This document shows positions 10,140 to 19,435 of a DNA stretch of 58,549 nucleotides, piece after piece. Source of the stretch: Candidatus Buchananbacteria bacterium (GTDB taxonomy: Bacteria > Patescibacteriota > Patescibacteriia > 2-01-FULL-39-33). The notes under the pieces are model-generated. The model saw only the letters and a list, made by a program, of their open reading frames with translations, was not told where the DNA came from and did not search any database. The translations under genes and the position numbers were made by a program. Each line of letters starts with the position of its first letter. Position 1 is the first letter of the stretch. The DNA lies in assembly GCA_030650095.1 (NCBI GenBank), contig JAUSEE010000031.1, positions 1 to 58,549 of the forward strand, in the 5' to 3' direction.

Positions 10140-10224
10140 AGGATTCGGGCTTAATTTTTTTGGGGGGGAAATCAGCGCCACCTGTGGCGGCCCGAAAATG
10201 CGTTCGAGCTATGTCCATTATCCT
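10140..10224. repeat. Inverted repeat IR1-right
   Basis: Reverse complement of 8802-8877, with an internally diverged hairpin. Confidence 0.85.
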
Positions 10225-10225
10225 C

Positions 10226-10322
10226 CACCAGTTCGGAAAAGTCAAATTTTGTTGGTCATTTTGGCCGCCTTCGGCGACCAAATCATACGGAATTTTAAAG
10301 TCCAAAAGCAATTAGCGGTTTT
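10226..10322 (-). pseudogene. Inverted remnant copy of the recombinase 3' end
   Basis: ~96 bp, about 2 mismatches, reverse complement of 11745-11838; would encode ...LLLDFKIPYDLVAEGGQNDQQNLTFPNWW. Confidence 0.85.
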
Positions 10323-10380
10323 GAATTATGGTAAAAGAAAATTTTTAAATTCTAAATTATTAATCATTAATTAATCCCAA

Positions 10381-11901
10381 ATGAAATACTTTATTTACGC
10401 TCGCAAGAGTACAGAGGAAGAGGATAGACAAATATTATCTATCGAAGCTCAATTAGTTGAATTAAAAGAATTTGCCGCCAAAGAAAAACTGGAAATTGTC
10501 GCTTCCTTTCAGGAAGCCAAGACTGCCAAAGAGCCAGGCCGAATAATATTCGGCGAAATGCTAGCCAGAATCGAAAAGGGCGAAGCTAATGGCATTATTT
10601 CGTGGCACCCAGACAGATTGGCCAGAAATAGCGTTGACGGGGGCAAGATTATACACATGATCGACAAAGGAGTAATAAAAGCCCTCAAATTCCCAACCTT
10701 TTGGTTTGAGCCCACGCCACAAGGATTATTCATGCTTAGCATTGCTTTTGGCCAAAGCAAATACTATATCGATAACTTGCGCGAAAATGTTAAACGAGGT
10801 ATGAGGCAAAAGCTGAGAAATGGCGTCTGGCCTTCGCTTGCCCCGATCGGCTACTTGAATAATCCTAAAACCAGAGGCATTGATGTTGACCCTATTAAAG
10901 GGCCACTTGTTAGGCAGATATTTGAGCTCTATGCCTCTGGGGATTATTCATTAGGCGATTTAGAGAGATTCTGCGAAGAAAACAGTTTGGCAGGCTTTCA
11001 GGGCAAGCGAATCAGGACGAGCTACTTCTTCACGCTTTTGCAAAACATTTTCTATATTGGGCTCATGAAATTCGGAGGGGAAGTATTTGAGGGCACTCAC
11101 GAGCCGTTAATTTCTAAGAAACTTTTTGAAGATGTAAAAAATGTCATGAGGCAAAGAGGCAAGAAACGAGGCAAGATAAAAAAACATGATTTTCCATATA
11201 TTGGACTGCTAAAATGCTCGTGCGGGTGCGGTATCACGGCCGAGATGCAAAAGGGCCACCATTATTATCGCTGCACCAAGAAAAAACAAAATTGCCTCGA
11301 AAAACATTTTTTACGGGAAGAAGAACTGGAAAATCAAATCAAAACTTACTTTCAAAAAGTTTCAATTACAACCCAAGAAACCGAGAAAATATTGTTTGAG
11401 CTGGACAAAGAGGAAACGCAAGCAAAGGAAGAAGTAATCATTATTGTTCAAAATCTGAAAAGTGAGTTAGAAAATATAAACATAAACCTTGAGAAATTAC
11501 TCGACGTTTATTTAAGCGAGGCAATCACAACCGAGGAATACACCACCAGAAAACAAAAAATCCTAACTCGAAAGTTAGAACTTAATGAGAGAGTCCAAGA
11601 TTTTGAACAAAATGGTGTTTCTTGGGTCGAACCGGCTCGTGAGTTTATTTTATCGCTCAATCAAGCCAATATCCTAACACAGAGCACGGAGAAAAAAGAT
11701 CTGGCTGCATTTCTAAAAAATATCGGGTCGAACCGCATTTTACAAAACCGCCAATTGCTTTTGGACTTTAAAATTCCGTATGATTTGGTCGCCGAAGGCG
11801 GCCAAAATAACCAACAAAATTTGACTTTTCCGAACTGGTGGGCCGGGAGGGATTTCCGCCATAAATCGCCAACAGAAACTTGGCGATTTATTTTGTCCTA
11901 G
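10381..11901 (+). CDS. Large serine recombinase (resolvase domain + recombinase + zinc ribbon)
   Basis: 506 aa; IYARKSTEEEDRQ, WHPDRLARN, GYLNNP; zinc ribbon CSCGCGITAEMQKGHHYYRCTKK..NC. Confidence 0.95.
   Translation: MKYFIYARKSTEEEDRQILSIEAQLVELKEFAAKEKLEIVASFQEAKTAKEPGRIIFGEMLARIEKGEANGIISWHPDRLARNSVDGGKIIHMIDKGVIKALKFPTFWFEPTPQGLFMLSIAFGQSKYYIDNLRENVKRGMRQKLRNGVWPSLAPIGYLNNPKTRGIDVDPIKGPLVRQIFELYASGDYSLGDLERFCEENSLAGFQGKRIRTSYFFTLLQNIFYIGLMKFGGEVFEGTHEPLISKKLFEDVKNVMRQRGKKRGKIKKHDFPYIGLLKCSCGCGITAEMQKGHHYYRCTKKKQNCLEKHFLREEELENQIKTYFQKVSITTQETEKILFELDKEETQAKEEVIIIVQNLKSELENININLEKLLDVYLSEAITTEEYTTRKQKILTRKLELNERVQDFEQNGVSWVEPAREFILSLNQANILTQSTEKKDLAAFLKNIGSNRILQNRQLLLDFKIPYDLVAEGGQNNQQNLTFPNWWAGRDFRHKSPTETWRFILS
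11838..11854. repeat. 17-bp duplicate of tRNA-Tyr 3' end inside recombinase ORF
   Basis: gtgggccgggagggatt, identical to 12049-12065. Confidence 0.85.
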
Positions 11902-11977
11902 GTTGGCGCCCAATGCTCGCACTTGCTCGCATTGTCCGATCATTCGTTTCGTCGTTTTCGCTTCCGCTAAAACTCCT

Positions 11978-12000
11978 CACTCACTGCCAACCTGTTCGAA
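11978..12000. repeat. Direct repeat copy 2 (actcactgccaaccYgttcgaat)
   Basis: Matches 8698-8720. Confidence 0.8.
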
Positions 12001-12049
12001 TATCTCCAAACAAATCAAAAAACAGGACTATGTCCTATTTTTTGATTTG

Positions 12050-12131
12050 TGGGCCGGGAGGGATTCGAACCCCCGAAGGCGTAGCCAAGAGATTTACAGT
12101 CTCCCCCATTTGACCGCTTTGGTACCGACCC
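12050..12131 (-). tRNA. tRNA-Tyr(GTA)
   Basis: GGGTCGG...CCGGCCC acceptor, long variable arm, anticodon GTA. Confidence 0.95.
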
Positions 12132-12155
12132 TTAATAACTATTAACAATTAACAC

Positions 12156-12518
12156 TTAACTATTGACATTATTCAACTTTTTTATAAAACCACCTAATTG
12201 TTTAGCCACTAATTCTGATGATTTAAACAATTCAACATATAATATTTTATCCAAATAACCGATATTGTATATTAAATTCAAGCAAGCAACTAATTCATTA
12301 ACCGATCCTAAAGAGATTTGTAAATACCTGGCAAAATCTTTATCCGATTTTTTAGCTGAACCTTCTGCAATATTTAGAATAATAGATAGAGCTGATCTAG
12401 TAGTTTGATCTTTTAATGAATTGTTATTTTTGATTTTTTCAGATGCTATTAATACTTTTTTATACAAATCTTTAGCATCATTATAAACCTGAAACTGAAA
12501 AAATCTAAATGTGTCCAT
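12156..12518 (-). CDS. Four-helix bundle protein (23S rRNA IVS-type/S23)
   Basis: 120 aa; FQVYNDAKDLYKKV...RSALSIILNIAEGSAKKSDKDFARYLQISLGSVNEL. Confidence 0.93.
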   Translation of the reverse strand: MDTFRFFQFQVYNDAKDLYKKVLIASEKIKNNNSLKDQTTRSALSIILNIAEGSAKKSDKDFARYLQISLGSVNELVACLNLIYNIGYLDKILYVELFKSSELVAKQLGGFIKKLNNVNS

Positions 12519-12562
12519 TCTGCTTGTTAATTGTTAAAAGTAAATTGTCAAATGTTAACTTG

Positions 12563-12645
12563 AGCCGTTGTCCAGGATTGAACTGGAGACCTTCCCGATT
12601 ACTATCGGGACGCTCTACCTGTTTATTACAGATACATACAACTGC
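12563..12645 (-). pseudogene. Degenerate tRNA-Thr-like sequence
   Basis: Keeps GCaGTTGTA, GGTAGAGCG and AGGTCTCCAGTTCAATCCTGGACAACGGCT; D-arm replaced by TGTATCTGTAATAAACA; anticodon loop is 8 nt (ATAGTAAT). Confidence 0.6.
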
Positions 12646-12648
12646 CTA

Positions 12649-12690
12649 AGCCGTTGTCCAGGATTGAACTGGAGACCTCATCCTTACCAT
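12649..12690 (-). pseudogene. 3' half of split tRNA-Thr(GGT), starting at the anticodon loop
   Basis: ATGGTAAGGATGAGGTCTCCAGTTCAATCCTGGACAACGGCT on minus strand, with no 5' half adjacent. Confidence 0.85.
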
Positions 12691-13183
12691 CAATTTAGTA
12701 TAGGATATTTACCCTGACAACAGCTAAATTTAAATAATAAATAGAAGGTTTATGACAATTTTATCGATCACCTGGATGACCTACTCCTTGCAGCTCAAAG
12801 AATACTTTTTCGAAATCTATTATTAATTAAGTAATGTAACTTTATCAAAAATTGTCTAAAAAATCAAGCATAGATATTATCTTTCAAAGTATGGGTATTC
12901 CTAAAAAAATATCTATTTTTTTGACCAAAGTATACTTATATGATTTTTATCGAACATAGCCAGTAGGAGGTAGCTTAAAATCGTTAGCTGACTAAGATGA
13001 CCTGTTAGTGGTTATCTAATAAAATTTCCTATCATAATATCCTTTCCTCTCTAAATAACTCAAAACATCATTGCTTCTGTTAATATCAATGACTCTCAAA
13101 TCACGCATATTATATTTGGAAAAAATAATTAATAAATAATTAACAATTGGTCTGCTTGTTAAGAGCATTATTTTAGAACTATA

Positions 13184-13202
13184 AGTGCCACCAGGTGGCA
13201 CT
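13184..13202. repeat. Palindrome AGTGCCACC-A-GGTGGCACT
   Basis: Perfect 9-bp arms. Confidence 0.8.
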
Positions 13203-13789
13203 AGTGGCACTTTATTGCCAGAGAAATATGGTGATCCTGACTAGTAACCACACACAGAAAGGTTAGAGTTAAAACCTAATAATCCCCTTAACTTATCTTT
13301 GGTTAAATAATATTCTTTTAAAATATCAAAATTTAAATTATATAAAAAGTAAATACAATTAAATCGTTCATCTTCCCATAGTTTTTAAGATTTTTATCTG
13401 ACATATTATTGTTTATTTAAAACACCGATATAATCATTACCCCAATCATCAAAAACAGTAGACGCTGAAATCCCAGAAATGATATGTCAATAAAAATAGT
13501 TGCGCATTGGCGATAACTTTTTCAAGTCACCCTACACAATTTCAAACATAAACCGTGCCACCCAAATAATAATAGTTTGGGTTGTTATAATTATTTCTTC
13601 TTTATATCAAAAATCGGCGAAAAATGCCAGTAGGCTAACCAATCAGCGAACCGCACCTTAATGAATAGAAAAGCCCTTTTTATTGGGGAAATCTATTTCA
13701 GGAAACAAAAACAGGCACTAAAATACCTGTCTTGTCCAGTCAGCTCCGCGCTATAAACGTCTATATTTAGGTGTTTTTAATTTTATATC

Positions 13790-13808
13790 TTTGCCACCTG
13801 GTGGCAAA
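13790..13808. repeat. Palindrome TTTGCCACC-T-GGTGGCAAA
   Basis: Perfect 9-bp arms. Confidence 0.8.
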
Positions 13809-13831
13809 CATAATAACTTTTCTAACTATAG

Positions 13832-13852
13832 GGTGTTCACCTGGTGAATACC
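13832..13852. repeat. Palindrome GGTGTTCACC-T-GGTGAATACC
   Basis: One mismatch in 10-bp arms. Confidence 0.7.
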
Positions 13853-14043
13853 TTGATAATATTTTTTCTAAACTTTTAGCCGTATCCCATGCAGTCATAG
13901 TGTTGTGATGAATATTTTCAATCACTTGTCGCATAAATCTATAACGGACTTAAAGAAGCAAAATAACTTAGAATGACGATTAATTAACCAGGACTGACAA
14001 AACCGTAATTAAATGATATGATTTTGATAATAACCCATTAATT

Positions 14044-15189
14044 ATGCCTTATCTTTCAACTGAAAGCCTGTGTCTGGCAAAAATGCTCTTGATTAAGGGT
14101 GATTATTTAAGTAACTCACCAGTTACAATCGACTTAATTGAAAAAACTACTGGCATAAAAGCTCCATATATCGCCAAAGCATTAGGTCATTTATTGAAAC
14201 TACGGATTATTACTATCCAGAATCTTCAATTAGATAAAAGATGTGTTGCCACAACAACCCTAGTCACCTGTAAAAAAACTGGCAACATTATAGAGCTGGT
14301 TAACAAAAAATTGCCGAAGGTAATTAAAGCAGTTAATGATTATCTGGAGTACGTCGAAACTTGCTACGATCCTTATAGTGGTGAACACTTAAAAGATAAA
14401 CCGACTGAAGCAACATCTTTTCTTCTAAATTTTAATAAAAACAAATTGAGTGAATTTATAGACAGCTACCTTGCTGACTATCGCGCAAACATGTTTGCGA
14501 CGAAAAACAAATTATTTTTTAAGGGCAGAAAAGAAGGAGTTCGATCTTTTTTAGTAAATACTGTTAATGCTGAAGTCTCTAAATTAAAAGCAAAAGAAAA
14601 AAAATTATCAAATATCAGTTTAGTCCTAAACTGCAATAGTGATGATCAACTGCCTCATGATATAGTAGAGATATTAATGTTAATGGAGAATGATAATAAT
14701 ATTATCATTACCAGTATTGATATATTTACTCATATTGATGTTGACCCAGAACAAGGTAATGCAACGATCAGTAGGCGCTGTAATAAAGTAGGACTAATCA
14801 TTACTGATTGGATGAATAATAAACTGCTTGAAAAAGATAATAACAATGACCTATCTTTTAGACACAGATTTATAGTCGAAAACGGAATGTCCAAAAGCTA
14901 CTTGCAAATTAATGATTATCAGGAAATACCACACACTAAGAAACCAGCCCTTATTATCAATTATTTTTATAATAAAATTAAGTACGATAAAACTTTTAAG
15001 AACTTTCATGATTTCAATAAATCTTTACCAAAGACTGAGAAAGACATTACCTCAGATGATTTCACTGATCGGATTAATAATATCAATAAAAGGGTGCGCA
15101 AAGTAACCGATGGAGTAATAGACGAGATTATCATTAAGGGCGAAAACGATGCCAGGGAGGCCAATATTTACCGCTGGTTAATTGATTAA
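14044..15189 (+). CDS. Hypothetical protein, possible N-terminal winged-helix
   Basis: ORF 381 aa. Confidence 0.75.
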   Translation: MPYLSTESLCLAKMLLIKGDYLSNSPVTIDLIEKTTGIKAPYIAKALGHLLKLRIITIQNLQLDKRCVATTTLVTCKKTGNIIELVNKKLPKVIKAVNDYLEYVETCYDPYSGEHLKDKPTEATSFLLNFNKNKLSEFIDSYLADYRANMFATKNKLFFKGRKEGVRSFLVNTVNAEVSKLKAKEKKLSNISLVLNCNSDDQLPHDIVEILMLMENDNNIIITSIDIFTHIDVDPEQGNATISRRCNKVGLIITDWMNNKLLEKDNNNDLSFRHRFIVENGMSKSYLQINDYQEIPHTKKPALIINYFYNKIKYDKTFKNFHDFNKSLPKTEKDITSDDFTDRINNINKRVRKVTDGVIDEIIIKGENDAREANIYRWLID

Positions 15190-15428
15190 ATCCAGTCGGT
15201 ATTTTGGTAGGTGTTAATAACTTAAAATAAAATGGCTGTAATTAGCCATTTTTAATTTTTTTAATTTTTGCAAACACCCACCCAAAAGTCAATAGATTCA
15301 ATATTTTTATAATAGTACAATTAGCTTATCGATTAGCGCTAAATGAACATTGACAACTAAATAACAAAAAGTCAGAACAACAAACAACAGTTTGTCCAAA
15401 TTAAATAATTAACTTAACAATTAAATTT

Positions 15429-15836
15429 ATGAAAAACACAACTTTCAACAACCAGTCAGTAAAATTATTCAACATATTATTTGCCTTTAACGATGCTGTT
15501 AAGCATGGGGCGATAATTGATGCCGATTTGATAAACAGAATAAATAAAGTCAGTAAAAAAATAGCAAAAGCCGCTAGTGAAGCTATGAATATCGGCATAA
15601 AGAAAAATCTGACATATGATACGCCAAGAAGAAAAGTATTTCCTAAACAATATGCCGATCAAAAGACTAGGCTAATATTGGATATCGGCTCAGCGTTTAC
15701 AGATGCTATCTATGTTAAAGCTTTAACTGACAAAAAAGTAATAAAAGAAATGAGTGAGATCAATGATAAGTTATTAGACTATCTCAGAAAATCCCCTGCA
15801 AAAACAAAGGCCAGTAACAAATCAAAGAAACAATAA
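15429..15836 (+). CDS. Hypothetical protein, Lys-rich
   Basis: ORF 135 aa. Confidence 0.65.
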   Translation: MKNTTFNNQSVKLFNILFAFNDAVKHGAIIDADLINRINKVSKKIAKAASEAMNIGIKKNLTYDTPRRKVFPKQYADQKTRLILDIGSAFTDAIYVKALTDKKVIKEMSEINDKLLDYLRKSPAKTKASNKSKKQ

Positions 15837-15842
15837 TCAAAT

Positions 15843-16019
15843 ATGAACAATAACAGAAAAAAGAAAATCATCGGCTGGATTGATATGTCTGGCAATAATC
15901 GTTGCCTAGCATGCGACGATGGTGACGGTAATGAAACAATCACTGTTGCTGATCTTGAAAAAGCAGAATGCCAGATAAAGTGCGACATCTGTGGTCACTT
16001 GATCAAAGAAGACTACTAA
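15843..16019 (+). CDS. Small two-CxxC zinc-ribbon-like protein
   Basis: Hand-translated 58 aa MNNNRKKKIIGWIDMSGNNRCLACDDGDGNETITVADLEKAECQIKCDICGHLIKEDY; below ORF-track size cutoff. Confidence 0.65.
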   Translation: MNNNRKKKIIGWIDMSGNNRCLACDDGDGNETITVADLEKAECQIKCDICGHLIKEDY

Positions 16020-16029
16020 TTAATTACAA

Positions 16030-16065
16030 AACCCCTCGGGGGCATTAATTTTCCTCGAGGGGTTT
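16030..16065. terminator. Bidirectional terminator between convergent genes
   Basis: AACCCCTCG...CGAGGGGTT. Confidence 0.8.
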
Positions 16066-16081
16066 ATTAGTAGCTTCAGTA

Positions 16082-16276
16082 TTATTCGCCTGATAAATAA
16101 TTCTCATTAATTGAATAAGTTTGAGACCCTGGATCAAAGCATCCTCTCTGCATCCTCTCTGCTAATTTCCTTATAAGGTGGCTTAAAATCGTTAGATGGC
16201 TAAGATGACCTCTTGATAATTTAAATATCTTTAAGTGGTTGTGAACACGTTTAAATAACTCAGGATTTATCTCCAT
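16082..16276 (-). CDS. Hypothetical small protein
   Basis: ORF 64 aa overlapping upstream ORF stop/start; a 35-40 bp stretch recurs at 12963-13003. Confidence 0.5.
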   Translation of the reverse strand: MEINPELFKRVHNHLKIFKLSRGHLSHLTILSHLIRKLAERMQRGCFDPGSQTYSINENYLSGE

Positions 16277-16689
16277 TATTTATCTAATGCTTTCAGAACA
16301 GCAATATAATCGCATTTACACCATACATTACTACATGATTGAATTGGTAGTGGTTGTTTTTCCAGTATTTCTTTTAAATTATATATCCCATGAGCTTGGG
16401 CGCATTCTTCGCAGCAACCAGGATTATTTATAATCTCCACATTATCAACTACCTCGCTATCAATATATGATTTTAATATTTCTGATAATGCTATTTTATG
16501 GAATTTAATATAATTGCTAAATATAAGTGATGCATCAATATTTCTCTCCCTTTTAAACTTAACCATTTCGGCATAAATATATGCTATCTGAAAATTGTCA
16601 TTATTTTTCATTGCTTTTTCTAATTTTTCATGAAGAGACTTCCATTTATAATCATCTTTACTCCAGTTCTTATTGTTTAACTTAGACAT
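16276..16689 (-). CDS. Hypothetical protein with Cys-rich treble-clef-like motif
   Basis: 137 aa; CCEECAQAHGIYNLKE...CSNVWCKCDY. Confidence 0.65.
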   Translation of the reverse strand: MSKLNNKNWSKDDYKWKSLHEKLEKAMKNNDNFQIAYIYAEMVKFKRERNIDASLIFSNYIKFHKIALSEILKSYIDSEVVDNVEIINNPGCCEECAQAHGIYNLKEILEKQPLPIQSCSNVWCKCDYIAVLKALDK

Positions 16690-16830
16690 ACATATTAAAT
16701 TAATTTTTTCTACTCATAATCTCATTATGGTTATAGTGATCAAATCTAGTGTCTGATTCAAATAATATGGCCAGGGCCATTAATATCTTTTTATCAATGT
16801 TAATAATATTTTATCCCACTTCCCTATTAT

Positions 16831-17397
16831 TTATTTCAGTAAATCAATATCAATTATATCAATTAGGGGGATACAAAATTTTCTGCTAGATTCTTCGTAG
16901 CCGTAATATCCACAATCTAAACCTCTAAATTTTCCTATTACTAAATAAATATCTCTTTCAGAATCAATTTGATCACTAGTCAATCCATCATATCTTTTAA
17001 GTATATAGCTAACCCACTTACCTTTGTGCTGATAAGCGGTTATGTCTAATAAGTCCTCTGGTGATGCCCAAAAAAACTCGTAGTCTTTTCTTTCTCCTTT
17101 GATAAACTCATCATCATAAGGCCAAAATTTTATTCCATCAATTTGGCTTTGATTGCTAATTTTTCCCTCCCATTTAATAATTTTTTCAATACTAGTTGAG
17201 GTTGCTATATTATTTGGGTTGCTTAAATCATTAAAAGTTAAATCTGTAATTAATTTTTCATCGACTATTGGTTCTGAATAAACAACATTTGGCTCATCTT
17301 CTGTTGCTGTAATATTTAATTTATTATTCGTCTGTAAATTACTACTACAGCCAGATAAAACAAAGATAAAAATTAATAGTGGTAATATTTTTATCAT
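16831..17397 (-). CDS. Putative lipoprotein
   Basis: 188 aa; LIFIFVLSGCSS lipobox. Confidence 0.7.
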   Translation of the reverse strand: MIKILPLLIFIFVLSGCSSNLQTNNKLNITATEDEPNVVYSEPIVDEKLITDLTFNDLSNPNNIATSTSIEKIIKWEGKISNQSQIDGIKFWPYDDEFIKGERKDYEFFWASPEDLLDITAYQHKGKWVSYILKRYDGLTSDQIDSERDIYLVIGKFRGLDCGYYGYEESSRKFCIPLIDIIDIDLLK

Positions 17398-17449
17398 ATT
17401 ATTTTTTTTAAATAATCCATAAGAAACCCGCTAGCGAATACATTATCTT

Positions 17450-18649
17450 TTATTCTTTAGTTGTATCAGCATTGGGGAGCTCTTCAAATTTAACTGACAT
17501 TGTAGGATTCCCTCGGGTTAGCTTTTTAATTGTCAAATCTTCTATTTTATTATTGGCTATACGAAGATTATTTTCTGACGACAGGAGAGCATCTTTGGTT
17601 TTTTGGAGATGATCTATGGTTTTATCTATTTCTTCGATGGCGGTTTTAAATTTACGACTGGCTAGATCATAATTTTTTGCAAATCCTTCTTTAAATTTAT
17701 TTACATTATCTTCAAAGTTTGTAATATCAATATTCTGATTCCTTACTAAAGCAAGCTCAGCCTTGTATTTAAGCGAATTCATAGCTGCATTACGTAGCAA
17801 GGTTATTATAGGAATGAAAAATTGTGGACGAACTACATACATTTTTTGATATTTATAAGAAACATCAATAATACCAATATTATATAGCTCATTTTCGGCT
17901 TCCAGAAGCGTCACAAGCACGGCGTACTCACACTTCTTCTCTATGCGATCTTTATCAAGCTCACGCAAAAAGTCTTCATTTTTATGCTTTGTGGCGGTCT
18001 CATCGCCTTCATTTTTCATTTCGAACATAATGGAAATGATTTCATTGCCAGAATCATCTGTTTCGCGATAGATATAGTCACCCTTACTGCCTGACTTGGA
18101 ATTATTGTCCTTTTCAAAATATGCTCGCTGGAAACCAGTAGCACGGAGTTTATTAAATTCAGTCTCACAATGTTGCTCCAAAGTTTCGCCAACCATTTTT
18201 GTACTGAGTTTTAATTTCATGTCCTTATAGCGTTCGATCATCTCGTCCTTTGACTTCAATTCGTTTTCATATTTATTCCTCAATGAAGTTTCAAGAAGGT
18301 GTTTTTCGTGTTCTTTACTTTGAAGTTTGGCAGTGAGACCATCACGCTCTTTCTCGATTTTATTGACCGCCTCAGTGACAGCAAGTTTTTTCTGAAGTTC
18401 TGCGTTATTGATTTTTGATTTTATTTCAGCTAATTCGGATTCCTTGTATGCAAGATCTTTTTGTAATATATTGGTAATATTTGCTTCAGCAAGTTTAATT
18501 GCATTTTCTTTTTCATTTTCTGCAATGTTTAATCGCTCTCGTAATTCTTCCTCAAATTGATGATCTCGAACTTGCTTAAGAATATCAGCAAAACCAGCCT
18601 CATCGACTTTGAAAACTTTTTTACAATTTGGACATATAATTTCTTTCAT
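17450..18649 (-). CDS. DUF2130-like protein (coiled coil + PD-(D/E)XK-like nuclease core)
   Basis: 399 aa; N-terminal CPNCKK, coiled coil, [11 protein letters not shown]...IMFEMKNE. Confidence 0.8.
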   Translation of the reverse strand: MKEIICPNCKKVFKVDEAGFADILKQVRDHQFEEELRERLNIAENEKENAIKLAEANITNILQKDLAYKESELAEIKSKINNAELQKKLAVTEAVNKIEKERDGLTAKLQSKEHEKHLLETSLRNKYENELKSKDEMIERYKDMKLKLSTKMVGETLEQHCETEFNKLRATGFQRAYFEKDNNSKSGSKGDYIYRETDDSGNEIISIMFEMKNEGDETATKHKNEDFLRELDKDRIEKKCEYAVLVTLLEAENELYNIGIIDVSYKYQKMYVVRPQFFIPIITLLRNAAMNSLKYKAELALVRNQNIDITNFEDNVNKFKEGFAKNYDLASRKFKTAIEEIDKTIDHLQKTKDALLSSENNLRIANNKIEDLTIKKLTRGNPTMSVKFEELPNADTTKE

Positions 18650-18719
18650 ATTGGTTTTTTAATCTTATAATGGTTTTGTTTTGAAATAAAAGGTAGTTAA
18701 CTCCGTTTCCATAAATTTT

Positions 18720-19346
18720 TTAAAATCTTCTACGATAACCGCCTCGGCCCTTCCAGTTTGGGGCTTCCATGATCATAGAATTAGCTAAATTTTGTTTAGG
18801 TTTATCAAATGCAAAATCTTCTAACAATTCCGCTCCTTGAATTCTGTCTAGTCTAAATGTTCGTAAATCATGAGCCAAATGACAATTAGCAACTACATAA
18901 GTCTTATTCAAAGAATATGGATCAACTATCCTCCAAATCCCCTTATAACGAATCTTTATTGACCGACTCTTATTTATACCAGCTTCCAAGACTGAATAGT
19001 AATTCACTTTTGTCTCGACTGGTTTTGCATGATCAATAACCACCTCATTATATTTTTTACGTGCAGTATTATATGAAGCTAATTGTCCCTCACTAAATTT
19101 TTGTTTAATACTTTCTAAATAATTAACTTTCTCTTGTGCCCTACTTGTTCCTCTGGAATATTTTAATGGATCACCAGTAAAAGAAAGTAATTTATTTATA
19201 TCACTCTTTGACGCCTCAAGCTCACGCCTCGTGCGACGCCCACCGCTAACCGAAATATACTCTGAAGAATAAGATTTTGTTTTACATACAGAACAAAATC
19301 TGCCAAAGCCAGTAATTAGCGCCTTATCTTTAAAATCTGATAACAA
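18720..19346 (-). CDS. WYL-like domain protein, probably N-terminally truncated in the ORF call
   Basis: 208 aa; IKIRYKGIWRIVDPYSLNKTYVVANCHLAHDLRTFRLDRI; an in-frame CPRC lies upstream of the called ATG. Confidence 0.6.
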   Translation of the reverse strand: MLSDFKDKALITGFGRFCSVCKTKSYSSEYISVSGGRRTRRELEASKSDINKLLSFTGDPLKYSRGTSRAQEKVNYLESIKQKFSEGQLASYNTARKKYNEVVIDHAKPVETKVNYYSVLEAGINKSRSIKIRYKGIWRIVDPYSLNKTYVVANCHLAHDLRTFRLDRIQGAELLEDFAFDKPKQNLANSMIMEAPNWKGRGGYRRRF

Positions 19347-19435
19347 TTTTATTTCTCCACAACGAGGACAAATCTTGGAATTACCGCTACGTAAATCATG
19401 AATAGTATCCTGTATATTATTGACTATTTCATGAT

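Noticed and set aside
10121-10374. Plus-strand ORFs over the repeat block (e.g. MAVLDVQDSGLIFLGGKS...)
   Set aside because: They read antisense through recombinase-tail and IR1 repeat sequences; identical peptide appears on the opposite side of the repeat at 11740-11943, so not independent genes.
11880-12145. Plus-strand ORFs ending ...WAGRDSNPRRRSQEIY / CGPGGIRTPEG
   Set aside because: Classic spurious translation across the reverse complement of a tRNA (tRNA-Tyr); not a real protein.
12156-12518. Evidence of an rRNA intervening sequence at 12.2 kb
   Set aside because: The four-helix bundle protein is IVS-type, but no rRNA sequence is present nearby; reported only as a CDS.
12560-12690. 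Two functional tandem tRNA genes
   Set aside because: One lacks the entire 5' half and the other lacks a normal D-arm; both called as tRNA fragment/pseudogene.
13184-13852. CRISPR array
   Set aside because: Short palindromes are not regularly spaced and have no leader or cas genes; no CRISPR seen in the window.
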